Made by a program: the position numbers and the translations under genes
Shown here: positions 55,619-64,000 of the stretch, one piece after another
How the letters are laid out: each line of letters begins with the position of its first letter
Numbering within the stretch: the stretch's first letter is position 1
Origin: Draconibacterium aestuarii
Lineage (GTDB): Bacteria; Bacteroidota; Bacteroidia; Bacteroidales; Prolixibacteraceae
Length of the DNA stretch: 64,000 bases
Direction of reading: 5' to 3'
Assembly: GCA_026671195.1 (NCBI GenBank)
Contig: JAPOHD010000031.1
Location: 208,585-272,584 of the forward strand
The notes under the pieces: model-generated
The model's database searches: none
Told to the model about the DNA's origin: nothing
The model's input: only the letters and a program-made list of their open reading frames with translations

Positions 55619-57577
55619 TTAAGTTTCGTTTATCTCATGCTCTATAAAATGCATATCAATTTCGCCAACATTTTTAGCGGAAATCTTACCTCTGTACAGG
55701 CATTGGAAATTTTCCTTTACCAAATTATATGTTGTTGAAGAGATATTTACCTTATCAACCTCTCCGTTGGACTCCATTCTACTGGCTACATTCACGGTAC
55801 TTCCCCAAATATCATAAGCATATTTTTTACGGCCAACTACTCCTGCCATTATTGGTCCTGTGTGTATTCCCACGCGTAATCCCCAGGCGGTTTGCCCAAG
55901 TTCACTACGCTTTTCATTTTTTAACCGCATAAATTTCTGCATTTCAAGTGCAGCCCTTACTGCATCTACCGCATGTGTGTCATTTTTCACAGGAAGTCCG
56001 CCGGCACACATATATGCATCTCCAATCGTTTTAATTTTTTCAAGGTTATGTTTCTCGACAATATCATCAAATGCCATAAAATAGTCGTTTAATTCCTGAA
56101 CAAGTTCAGCCGAAGTAAGCTGTGCCGATATTTTTGTGAAGTCTTTAAAATCGGTAAAAAGAACGGTAACACTTTCATAATTCCGCGGTGTCGCAAATCC
56201 TTTGCGCCGAAGTTCTTTTGCAATCTTTTTTGGGAGGATATTCAGTAAAAGACTTTCTATTTCATCCTTTTGTTTGTCGAGTATCCTGTTAACCTTAACC
56301 TTATCGCGATAATTCTTAAATAAAATAAAAGCGATTATTAAAATCAGCACCAAACCTGCCAAAAAAGAGTTTTTTACGGCACGCTGCTTTTGAAAAGCCA
56401 TCTCCTGAAGTTCCCGATCTTTGGTAAGTAAATTAATTTCATTTTGTTTTTTATCCATTTCATAGGAGAACTGAAGCCCTTTTATTTTATCATCAGTTTC
56501 GGTGTTGAATAGTGTATCTTTAATATCGGAGAAGAGTGTTTGATATTTAAACGCATTTTTATAATCGGCCATTTTTGCAAAAGTGCTGGCCATGCCCAGA
56601 TATGCATCTTTCAACTGATAATTTGATCCTATTTCAGCAGCAGTAATCCTGGCTTCTTTATAAGCATCCAGTGCCATTTTATAATTCCCGGTTAAGGTAT
56701 ATGTTTGCGCAATTCCCAACAGAGGTCTTATCAATTCTAATTTGGCATCATATTTTTTGGCAATATCAATGGCTTCATTATAGAAATTCAAAGCGGATTG
56801 GTATTCTCCTCTTTTTGAATAAACGTCTCCGATACGAGTCATTGAATAGGGAACTCTGCCGGTACCTTTCCATGCTAAGTATGATTTCTCAAAATAAACC
56901 AGTGCAGTTGAATCCTGATCACGTTCCAGATAGATTTCACCGATATTAATTGAAGCCGTGCCAATTGCGCCTTTATCTCCCAGGGTTTCGGATAAAGGTA
57001 TAGCTTGCCGATAATATTCCAACGCTTTGTTGTGAGTTGAAAGTTTGTTATAGTAAACACCACCAATATTAATTAGCGCGGTGGCTATTCTTAAAGTATC
57101 ACCAATTTGTTCTGAAACACGCAGCGATCTTAAATACAGGTCAATGGCTTTTGCATCGTCTCCCTGATTAAAATATATGGCACCCAGGTTATTTAGAATA
57201 TTGGCAACACCAAGTTTATCTTCCAGATCTTCAAAAACATTCAACGATTGTTCCCAATAACTCAGAACTTCAAGAAAATCGCCCAGCATATAATGCCCCA
57301 AACCAATATTTTTGAATGCATAAGCAATACCCTTTTTATATTCGATTTTTTCGGAGAGTTCCAGTGCCTGGTTGCCATAATCAATAGCTTCTGCCGGTTT
57401 TGAAGCAAAAATAGTGTAGCTAATGGCATTTAGTAATTCAACTCTGGTGCTGTCATCAACAGCAGATTGAAAAAGCATTTTTAGACTATCCGTTTTAGAA
57501 TCCTGGGCGTAGCTCCCTACAATGGTGCAAACAATAAAAAGATAAAAAAGTAGTAGTCGTTTATTCATACAAATCAT
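55619..57577 (-). CDS. Membrane-bound TPR-adenylate cyclase (class III)
   Basis: The 652-residue protein has a signal sequence (1-24), a TPR-rich periplasmic-looking part (about 50-345), a transmembrane helix (about 404-420) and a cytosolic class III cyclase domain (about 468-640). Catalytic residues are complete: metal D476 and D520, transition-state N596 and R600. The substrate pair K516 and D589 (YDIWG) indicates ATP, not GTP. It makes cAMP, presumably in response to a signal on the TPR part. It is the first gene of a tightly spaced operon with the FAD enzyme, cNMP-binding protein and HD hydrolase. Confidence 0.92.
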   Translation of the reverse strand: MICMNKRLLLFYLFIVCTIVGSYAQDSKTDSLKMLFQSAVDDSTRVELLNAISYTIFASKPAEAIDYGNQALELSEKIEYKKGIAYAFKNIGLGHYMLGDFLEVLSYWEQSLNVFEDLEDKLGVANILNNLGAIYFNQGDDAKAIDLYLRSLRVSEQIGDTLRIATALINIGGVYYNKLSTHNKALEYYRQAIPLSETLGDKGAIGTASINIGEIYLERDQDSTALVYFEKSYLAWKGTGRVPYSMTRIGDVYSKRGEYQSALNFYNEAIDIAKKYDAKLELIRPLLGIAQTYTLTGNYKMALDAYKEARITAAEIGSNYQLKDAYLGMASTFAKMADYKNAFKYQTLFSDIKDTLFNTETDDKIKGLQFSYEMDKKQNEINLLTKDRELQEMAFQKQRAVKNSFLAGLVLILIIAFILFKNYRDKVKVNRILDKQKDEIESLLLNILPKKIAKELRRKGFATPRNYESVTVLFTDFKDFTKISAQLTSAELVQELNDYFMAFDDIVEKHNLEKIKTIGDAYMCAGGLPVKNDTHAVDAVRAALEMQKFMRLKNEKRSELGQTAWGLRVGIHTGPIMAGVVGRKKYAYDIWGSTVNVASRMESNGEVDKVNISSTTYNLVKENFQCLYRGKISAKNVGEIDMHFIEHEINET

Positions 57578-57707
57578 TTATTTGAAATCACTGATGCAAA
57601 GCACATCTCCATGCAATTACTACGATAAACAAGCTTCCTTGCATACTATCAAAGCATACTTGAAGTAAAATCGAAATAAATCCCTGTTCCTCATGTAGCA
57701 TGTTTGC

Positions 57708-60700
57708 TCATAACTTAATTATCCTAAATATTTTAGTAGTAGCTTCATTTTTAACCCGAATCAAGTAGATACCGGGAACTGCTTCTGAAAGATTAATTTC
57801 CAGTCCACTTGACGGAATCCATATTTTATCAAGTTCATGCACCCTTCCCAAAATGTCATGCACTGTTATGTTTTTGGAATTCGGTTGGTTCCGAAAGTTT
57901 ATAATTACCCTGCCTTTTGTGGGATTCGGATAAGCTTTCAACTCCTCTTCCGGCAAACTCTGTTCATCTGAATCCGTGGTAATTTGCCCTGATTTTGTAC
58001 CAATATTGGTACACTTTGGCGAATTTAAATCAGCACCTGTAGTAGTAGATGATTTATGGTCAGATTCATAACTGCTTATAGTCCATGTTACACTGTACCC
58101 GGTAAAAACAATTTCAAATTCATCAGAACCCGGTGAGAACAGTTCAGGCACCGAGCCTTCTGTAACTGAATCTTCAGGATTAAAATTATTATCTTCTCCG
58201 GCAGGTACGTAAACCGGCACAGCATTATCGTTTATCCATCCAAACAGTGCAGTATAGGTACCGTCTCCATTATCCGAAATGCAATGCAGGTAAGACCTGA
58301 TTTTCTTCGTTCCAGGTCCCCATGGATTGACATAAAAGTCGGCTCCGTAAAATTCAATTTCATAATTAATACCTGCATCAAGTGTTCCCTGATTAATTCG
58401 ATAACTACCCGGATCTTCTCCATTATCGCGTTCTAGTTTCCCTGAAAGTGTATCCCCCATTACCAATCCGGTTGAAACAAATGTCAATTCTGGATCATCC
58501 TCACCCTGCTTTTTCCAAGCTATATTGGTTTCTATTTTTAGCGCAGCAGGCGTTATTTCAGCAGAAGTAGTATCTACACCAAGTAATACATAATTATCTT
58601 TGTCAGCCCCTTCAAGAATTACCCCGGAGAGAGCGACCACTCTCTTTCCTACATCTTTGGTATCAAAAGTAGCATCTCCGCCAGATAAGATTACATCATC
58701 ATCACCAATAACTCCTTCAAGTGTACGAGTAATTATTGTGGCGTCCGTGTTACCATCATAAATTTTGTCTTCGGCAGTAATTGTGCCTGTAATTTCTAAT
58801 GGTACAACTGTTAGGTCACCAAAAGTATAGCTGACATCAAAATTTTTGGAAAGGTATGTTCCGGGTACAATGTAATGTGTACCGGCAGTATTGCCTGTTA
58901 CCAAATTAATCGGGCTCAACAGGACCTGTCCTTCACCTCCTTGTAAGAGAATATCAATATCAAGGGAATCAAGTATCACAATGACATTATTTGTACTATT
59001 GGTTCCGAATAAGCCATTGGTTACAGGAGCCGGTGAAGCATTTACCAATGCAGCGGCGTTTACCAGGGCTGCTGCATTAACCAATGCGGCAGCGTTGACC
59101 AAAGCAGCTGCATTTACCAAAGTGGCAGCACTGACCAGAGAAAGGTTGTTTGCCAGTGCTTCCGGATTAACCTGCTGCACTGCATTCACAAGTGCGGCAG
59201 CATTTACAAGTGCAGCGGCTTGTAGTAAAACATCCGCGTCAACTGTTTCTCCGTTAGCAGCAGCATTTACTAGGGCAGCGGCGTTTACCAAGGCAGCGGC
59301 ATTCACTAAGGCGGCAGTGTTTACCAGAGCAGCAGCATTCACCAGAGCAGCAGCATTCACCAGAGCAGCAGCGTTTACCAGTGCGGCAGCATCAGCTAAA
59401 GCAGCATCTCCTGCCGTATTTACCAATGCAGCAGCATTTACAAGTGCAGCAGCTTCGGCTAATACGTTCGAATCAACATATTCCCCATTCGCATTGGCAT
59501 TTACAAGTGCTGTAGCTTGGGCCAATGCTTCAGCGCCTGCAGCATTTACCAAGGCAGCAGCGTTTACGAGTGCAGCGGCATTGACTAAGGCGGCAGCATT
59601 AACAAGAGCTGCAGCGTTTACTAATGCTGCTGCATCCGCAATTGCCGAATCGCCGGCAGCATTGACTAAAGCAGCGGCATTTACCAAAGCGGCTGCTTGG
59701 GCCAAAGCCTCAGGAGTGCCCAAACTTTGAAGCACTGCAACAGAGTCTTCAACAGCATTAAGCCCCCCCATGTTATTTACCAGGGCAGCTGCATTTACAA
59801 GCGCTGCTGCATTAACGAGCGCCGCAGCATTTACCAGAGCGGCGGCATTAACCAGAGCGGCAGCGTTTACAACAGCCTCTCCATTTACCAGTGCGGCAGC
59901 ATTAACAAGTGCAGCGGCATTGTTCATTGTAGTAGTATCCTGTGGGTTGAGCGAATTTATAAAATCGGTAAAATCGATAAATGATCCGTTGACAAGTGCG
60001 GCAGCATTTACCAGGGCAGCAGCATTCGAAATCATAAAACTTTTATTAACAAGAGCTGCTGCATCAACCATTGCATCGCCATTTACCAGGGCAGCAGCAT
60101 TCCATAAGCTTCCTATATAATTTTGTTCTAATTGGGTTAGCAATGCCGTACTATCGGGAATATCAACATCCTTTTCCAATAAAAAATTAAATTGTATATC
60201 GTTTATTTCCTGACCATAAGTTATTGTTTTATCAATTGGCTGAATAGTCAATCCAAGCTTTTCAACTGTAAGTATGCCCGTATGAACCTCGAAAATAAAT
60301 TTATTGAGTATTGTCTCTTCAATAGAATTCTCATTAACGGGTATATTGTTTGTGAGTGGTTCGTTATTCCCAACTGTAATTAAATAGGCTCCCACATCGC
60401 TCAACTGTTCTGCATCAGTAACTATCGGTATTTCCTTTATTCTATTCAATTCTTCTCCTGGCAAACCTGCAATGTCTATATCAACAACTCCGCTATCGGT
60501 GTCCAGATAAAAATAGGCTTTCAACTCAGGAAGTACCTGCCCATATTTTTTAGTCTCAGACTGAATATCGACAATTACTTTTGTCAGACAGGGTGAGTTA
60601 AAAGTCAATATTATTGACTCACCTCCATCGCCTCCGTATTCTTTAAATGGAGGATTATAAACCTGCAAAGAAGAAGTGTCGCTATAAGCTGGAATTTCAG

Positions 60701-62879
60701 CATACAATTCTGTTTCACTTACAAATGTGGTAGCCATTGAATCTCCGTCAAACCGTACAACCGAGTTCTTCACAAAGTAATTTCCTGTAAGACTAACAGC
60801 AAATTTATTTTCTCCCGGAATTGCCCTTAAATTACCGAAGCACAATAACTGAGGGATAGGATTGGCAAACGATTTTAGTGCACTGTCTGCCTGAATAAAG
60901 CCGGCTCCTGATTTTAAATCAAACCCGGCATCATGCATGTCAAGCGCCGTTTCACTCATTAAATTTCTGATCTCCCCGGGGCCAAAGGTCTCGTTATAAT
61001 AATCCGATTTAGCTTGTTTAATTAACGCTGCTACTGCCGCCGCATGGGGAGCAGAAGCTGAAGTACCAAAAAAGTTAGGGAATATATCTTCGTCTTTGTT
61101 CCAGGTACTCCCCATAAACACGGTTGTATTTACTCCGTCAGGAGCACAAAAATCCGGTTTGTTTCGATTGAGTGTGCCCCCAATTGAGGAGAAATATTCT
61201 ATGGCAAGAGAATCGCCAAAAGCAGGAGCAGCAAAATAGGGCGCTGCACCAACCGTAATCGCTCCCGCTGCATTGGCATGTCCGACAATGGTTGAACTTC
61301 CCGGGTAATTATCATTGAATGAAATTTTACCCCGAAAAACAATGTACTTGAATTCTACATCGTCAGCACCCGCTGTTTTTGAAATTACAATATTTACCGG
61401 CTTTTTATCCGATACACTAAATGAAAGAACTTCAAGCGGATCTCCTCCTACGTTTTCACGGTTAAATCCTATCGGATTGTTTCCGAATTCATCGGTAATA
61501 TAAATATCCAAATCTGTTTGGGTAGGTTTCTCTTCATTCCACTGAAGCACAATCGTATATTTCCCTGAATCAAGATCAACACTTTGATAAATTTGATCAA
61601 CACCAAAATCGTGAAGCGTCCCGGCAATACCATTTTGAGAAACAGTTGCAGATTTAAATGTTGATTCATAGGATTTGGCTCCATAATTTCCTGCCGAAGT
61701 AAAATAGGTAACGGGATTTGCAGTATCATCAGCTAATGCATCGATTGCCCATGCAACCACGCCATCTTCAAAAAAAGGCTCCGTAATATAGGTTACATCA
61801 TCCACAATAATATCACAACCGTTTGCTTTTAACTGATTAATACCTGCAGCCATGTCCTGTGGCCCCAGAAAACCTGTTCGGAAAGCCAGATCAGCACCCG
61901 GCGCAACATCGTGAATTATTTCCAGCATGGCCCTGCCTTCGTCGGAACCGGTACCAAACGGATAATCAAATAATACATTTACAATACTGTCAGGCACATC
62001 TCCTGTGCTTATTCCTTTATTTCTGTAACTATCCGAAATCACTCCAATAGTAATCCCCGAACCATCCAACAGATATGCTTCTCTTACCCAATCTGAAACC
62101 ATTGCCACATCCCCTTGACTTGTGGTAACACCGGCGTTGCCAACCGGAGTATAAACAGGCAGAACATAAATAACAGATTTATCCCTGTTTAAATTCAGCA
62201 ATTCGCTAATGGGAAAATACACAACAAGCGTGCTGTTATCGGCAACAATATCATTCTCCAAACTAAACGCAGAAATCAGTTTGCCTGTATTTGTTGATGA
62301 GATTTCTATCAGTACTTTTGATTGTATCGAATCAATTTGAAATAATTCGTCGGAACTAACAGGCACACCTGATTTATATAAATTGTAAAGTGCAATCAAA
62401 TCAGCACCAATTTTAGAGTTGCTTTCTTTGCCATTTTTGGGGAAACTGTACTTTGAACTGATACCGGCTTCATTACAATGTGATGAATTGATGCTGGAGG
62501 TGGCAGAACTTATGTTCCCGTTTGGGAGACGAACCGTCCATGTACATTTGTCACTTGAATTGAATTCTTTGGAAAATACCTTGTATTGTCTACCCGGTTT
62601 AAAATTATTTATGGCCTTTTCTTTGGTATTGCCATTATTGTAGGTTATTACACTACTTGTGTCGGGCAAGGTAATTTGTTCTTTATTCGGATTATCATAT
62701 CCAAAATTGGCAAGGTATGTATTATTGCCAATGTATTCAATACACTCAAGAATCGGAACAATATCTTTTTGATTTTGGCCTTTACTGAAATAAGAAAGCA
62801 TTAAGAAACATATTATCAAAAAAGAAGTACAAAGCCGTAACTTTGATTTAGGTATTGGTGTTGTAGCAAGAGATTTCAT
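57708..62879 (-). CDS. Giant secreted subtilase-like protein with NAAALV hexapeptide repeats and T9SS domain
   Basis: This 1723-residue protein has a signal peptide (1-34) and an S8-type domain (about 255-640). D283 (GVISDSY), N398 (SAGN) and S607 (GTSASAPH) are in place, but the His motif is replaced by DEGRAM (313-318). Next come an IPT-like segment (about 640-740), MBG-type domains (about 760-905 and 1300-1360, TITYGQ and TYLSKNFDVSYTFGDLTV), a YDG-type domain (about 1362-1440), another MBG-like one, and a T9SS type A sorting domain (about 1640-1723, YPNPTKGRVIINF). Residues 927-1280 are about 35 ALVN-type hexapeptide units inserted inside an MBG-like domain. It is probably a surface or secreted protein. 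Confidence 0.85.
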   Translation of the reverse strand: MKSLATTPIPKSKLRLCTSFLIICFLMLSYFSKGQNQKDIVPILECIEYIGNNTYLANFGYDNPNKEQITLPDTSSVITYNNGNTKEKAINNFKPGRQYKVFSKEFNSSDKCTWTVRLPNGNISSATSSINSSHCNEAGISSKYSFPKNGKESNSKIGADLIALYNLYKSGVPVSSDELFQIDSIQSKVLIEISSTNTGKLISAFSLENDIVADNSTLVVYFPISELLNLNRDKSVIYVLPVYTPVGNAGVTTSQGDVAMVSDWVREAYLLDGSGITIGVISDSYRNKGISTGDVPDSIVNVLFDYPFGTGSDEGRAMLEIIHDVAPGADLAFRTGFLGPQDMAAGINQLKANGCDIIVDDVTYITEPFFEDGVVAWAIDALADDTANPVTYFTSAGNYGAKSYESTFKSATVSQNGIAGTLHDFGVDQIYQSVDLDSGKYTIVLQWNEEKPTQTDLDIYITDEFGNNPIGFNRENVGGDPLEVLSFSVSDKKPVNIVISKTAGADDVEFKYIVFRGKISFNDNYPGSSTIVGHANAAGAITVGAAPYFAAPAFGDSLAIEYFSSIGGTLNRNKPDFCAPDGVNTTVFMGSTWNKDEDIFPNFFGTSASAPHAAAVAALIKQAKSDYYNETFGPGEIRNLMSETALDMHDAGFDLKSGAGFIQADSALKSFANPIPQLLCFGNLRAIPGENKFAVSLTGNYFVKNSVVRFDGDSMATTFVSETELYAEIPAYSDTSSLQVYNPPFKEYGGDGGESIILTFNSPCLTKVIVDIQSETKKYGQVLPELKAYFYLDTDSGVVDIDIAGLPGEELNRIKEIPIVTDAEQLSDVGAYLITVGNNEPLTNNIPVNENSIEETILNKFIFEVHTGILTVEKLGLTIQPIDKTITYGQEINDIQFNFLLEKDVDIPDSTALLTQLEQNYIGSLWNAAALVNGDAMVDAAALVNKSFMISNAAALVNAAALVNGSFIDFTDFINSLNPQDTTTMNNAAALVNAAALVNGEAVVNAAALVNAAALVNAAALVNAAALVNAAALVNNMGGLNAVEDSVAVLQSLGTPEALAQAAALVNAAALVNAAGDSAIADAAALVNAAALVNAAALVNAAALVNAAALVNAAGAEALAQATALVNANANGEYVDSNVLAEAAALVNAAALVNTAGDAALADAAALVNAAALVNAAALVNAAALVNTAALVNAAALVNAAALVNAAANGETVDADVLLQAAALVNAAALVNAVQQVNPEALANNLSLVSAATLVNAAALVNAAALVNAAALVNAAALVNASPAPVTNGLFGTNSTNNVIVILDSLDIDILLQGGEGQVLLSPINLVTGNTAGTHYIVPGTYLSKNFDVSYTFGDLTVVPLEITGTITAEDKIYDGNTDATIITRTLEGVIGDDDVILSGGDATFDTKDVGKRVVALSGVILEGADKDNYVLLGVDTTSAEITPAALKIETNIAWKKQGEDDPELTFVSTGLVMGDTLSGKLERDNGEDPGSYRINQGTLDAGINYEIEFYGADFYVNPWGPGTKKIRSYLHCISDNGDGTYTALFGWINDNAVPVYVPAGEDNNFNPEDSVTEGSVPELFSPGSDEFEIVFTGYSVTWTISSYESDHKSSTTTGADLNSPKCTNIGTKSGQITTDSDEQSLPEEELKAYPNPTKGRVIINFRNQPNSKNITVHDILGRVHELDKIWIPSSGLEINLSEAVPGIYLIRVKNEATTKIFRIIKL
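59040..60101 (-). repeat. 18-bp coding repeats encoding NAAALV hexapeptides
   Basis: About 35 ALVN-type units (residues 927-1280), in blocks of two to seven, are separated by acidic or Gly-rich spacers such as GDSAIAD, ANGETVDADVLLQ and NMGGLNAVEDS. The 18-nt DNA unit varies freely at third codon positions (GCA/GCG/GCT/GCC, TTA/TTG/CTG) while the peptide is almost invariant. The repeats are therefore old and held at protein level rather than recently expanded. The pattern suits a hexapeptide beta-solenoid. Confidence 0.85.
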
Positions 62880-63208
62880 AGTAAGAGATTTTAACCGAGT
62901 TAATATATCTAAACGTAATTACTTCAATATTAAAATCAACTTCACAGACTTTAAATGAATCAAAATTCTATTTCAAAATCTTTTCAACTAAACGGGGTTT
63001 GTTTAGCAGATAAAATGTCAAAGATCTCCACCCAATTTTATCTTCTTTTTCAATTTATTGCAATTTCAAGCATCCAATGCAATAATTGACATTGTGCAGT
63101 GGGAATAGAACTGATAAGGAAACTTATTAAACTACCCCAAAATGTAAAAGGGCGATTGTTTATCACACTACATCTCTAATTACCCAACAATATAGGTAAA
63201 GCCCACAA

Positions 63209-63263
63209 TATATCCGACTGTTTTAGTAGGATATAATATCGTAAATTCTTAATTTGTATTAAG
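63209..63263. promoter_or_regulatory. Two inverted repeats upstream of the Rrf2 gene
   Basis: TATATCC/GGATATA (63209-63215 with 63229-63235) and CTTAAT-TTGT-ATTAAG (63248-63263) lie 96-150 bp before the Rrf2 start. The 479-bp gap 62880-63358 contains no gene. Rrf2 regulators usually bind AT-rich palindromes near their own promoter. Confidence 0.4.
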
Positions 63264-63358
63264 ATTTAATCTATATAACGAATTAATAGTTAAGAATATT
63301 TACATTCTTTCGTTATTTTGAAACAACTGACAAGACTAGTTACTTTAAAACAATTACC

Positions 63359-63778
63359 ATGAAGTTCCGAACAAAAACCAGATATGGAATGCGAGCAATT
63401 GTCGAAATTGCAAAAGCCGACCGAAAAAAGGGAATACTTCAAAAAGATATTTCAAAGAATCAAGGTATTTCAATTAAGTATCTCGATCAAATTGTACACG
63501 CTTTAAAAGAGGCCGGATTAATTGAGAATGTCAAAGGAAAGAAAAGCGGCTACCGGATAACCCGCAATGCTTCTGATATTACTGTTCATCAAATCCATCT
63601 GGCATTCGAACCAGAAATTGCGGTAATTGATTGTTTGTCAAAAGATGTTGAATGCCGCTTGGAAGATGTTTGTCATACAATTTCGTTCTGGACAGGTTTA
63701 AATCAAGTAATTATTAATTATTTTAATGAAGTAACTTTACAGGATCTAATGGAGGGAAGAAATTTACATTCTCAATAA
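63359..63778 (+). CDS. Rrf2-family transcriptional regulator
   Basis: This 139-residue protein has an Rrf2 winged HTH (about 1-70, MKFRTKTRYGMRAIVEIAK, QKDISKNQGISIKYLDQIV) and three cysteines C92, C99 and C105 (C-x6-C-x5-C). Similar triplets bind an Fe-S cluster in IscR and NsrR. It may sense iron-sulfur status, oxidants or nitric oxide, or act as CymR-type. No iscS or suf gene is adjacent, so the target is unknown. It is preceded by two AT-rich inverted repeats. Confidence 0.9.
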   Translation: MKFRTKTRYGMRAIVEIAKADRKKGILQKDISKNQGISIKYLDQIVHALKEAGLIENVKGKKSGYRITRNASDITVHQIHLAFEPEIAVIDCLSKDVECRLEDVCHTISFWTGLNQVIINYFNEVTLQDLMEGRNLHSQ

Positions 63779-63882
63779 AAAGGCTTCTTCCCTACTCTGA
63801 CTCTTTTTTGAAGCGATTGAAAAGATTATTATTTTTAGATTCTAACATGGTAATATTTATCAGAATTAGTATCAAAATGAAC

Positions 63883-63907
63883 TACCCCGCTGCAAGCAGA
63901 CGGGGTA
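63883..63907. terminator. Hairpin between Rrf2 and the partial minus-strand gene
   Basis: TACCCCG-CTGC pairs with GCAG-CGGGGTA, an 11-bp stem with a 2-nt loop and one bulge. It abuts the stop codon of the partial gene, but no clear T run follows on either strand. Confidence 0.45.
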
Positions 63908-64000
63908 TCAGAAGAGTGCCAACTGCTGAGCTTTGTGCAAAGTCTTATATTCCTTTTCGATCCCTTGTTCTCTGACATATTTGGAGATAGTGTCTTCATT
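63908..64000 (-). CDS. C-terminal 30 residues of an unidentified protein (possibly a transposase)
   Basis: The minus-strand frame is open from the window edge to a TGA at 63908-63910 and reads ...TISKYVREQGIEKEYKTLHK, ending QLALF. The KYVREQG...EYKTLH...QLALF pattern recalls C-termini of DDE transposases of Bacteroidota, but 30 residues are too few to assign. If so, the right edge of the window is the end of an insertion sequence. Confidence 0.35.
   Translation of the reverse strand, partial: NEDTISKYVREQGIEKEYKTLHKAQQLALF

Noticed and set aside
55244..55738. 164-codon plus-strand frame across the FAD enzyme and cyclase ends
   Set aside because: It is antisense to two well-supported genes and lacks domain features.
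58891..59730. Long open plus-strand frame rich in Ala, Thr, Phe and Lys opposite the repeats
   Set aside because: It exists only because the 18-bp coding repeats of the minus-strand gene lack stops in this frame; it has low-complexity content and no promoter or family.
59040..60101. Short regular repeats that could suggest a CRISPR array
   Set aside because: Units are contiguous 18-mers without unique spacers and are in frame within a protein gene; no cas genes are present.

Overview
This window comes from a member of the Bacteroidota, probably an environmental Marinilabiliales/Prolixibacteraceae-type bacterium. The phylum call is well supported: a SusC/SusD pair, type IX secretion (T9SS) C-terminal sorting domains, TonB-type M56 peptidases, an OmpP1/FadL porin, AT-rich intergenic DNA, and promoters of the TTG-N19-TAnnTTTG type. 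The family-level call is inference. No rRNA, tRNA or CRISPR array was seen. No complete insertion sequence was recognised.

Layout. 1-8.9 kb: a truncated propeller/metalloprotease-like exported protein, a membrane protein, a membrane-anchored LuxR-type regulator, a TPR protein, and a BlaI/M56/TonB cluster with repeated 16-bp palindromes that look like its operators. 8.9-12.2 kb: an omega-amidase, a zinc alcohol dehydrogenase, a long gene-poor stretch and a broken lipoprotein-like gene. 12.2-18.1 kb: a damage-tolerance cassette (DnaE-type polymerase, DinB polymerase, self-cleaving LexA-like S24 regulator) containing a 23S-IVS four-helix-bundle gene flanked by inverted repeats. 18.1-20.6 kb: a PQQ-type propeller and a lipid-type MBL hydrolase. 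20.8-25.2 kb: GH97 glycosidase-araD-araB, an L-arabinose operon. 25.4-32.1 kb: Hsp20, TrmD, an M14 amidase, an AddB-like nuclease and a gamma-glutamyltransferase. 32.9-37.5 kb: susCD. 37.7-42.0 kb: a Crp regulator and three exported proteins, including a fibre-like 797-residue protein. 42.1-48.1 kb: a probable PPi-dependent PEP carboxykinase, FadL and exonuclease III.

48.7-52.2 kb is a thiol-redox operon (NifX-like, odd thioredoxin-like protein, TrxB, OsmC, membrane-anchored thioredoxin) divergent from a Crp/Fnr gene, with a perfect 18-bp palindrome between them. 53.2-57.6 kb is a tightly packed operon of adenylate cyclase, FAD oxidoreductase, stand-alone cNMP-binding domain and HD phosphohydrolase. 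It looks like a self-contained cAMP-signalling module acting on a flavoenzyme. 57.7-62.9 kb encodes a 1723-residue secreted subtilase-like protein with about 35 ALVN-type hexapeptide repeats inserted in an MBG-like domain. An Rrf2 regulator and the 3' end of an unidentified gene close the window.

The best candidates for undescribed biology are the NAAALV-repeat subtilase, the cAMP/flavoenzyme operon, the BlaI operator array with multiplied TonB domains, the redox operon with a non-canonical thioredoxin motif, and the inverted-repeat-flanked IVS-protein gene inside the mutagenesis cassette.
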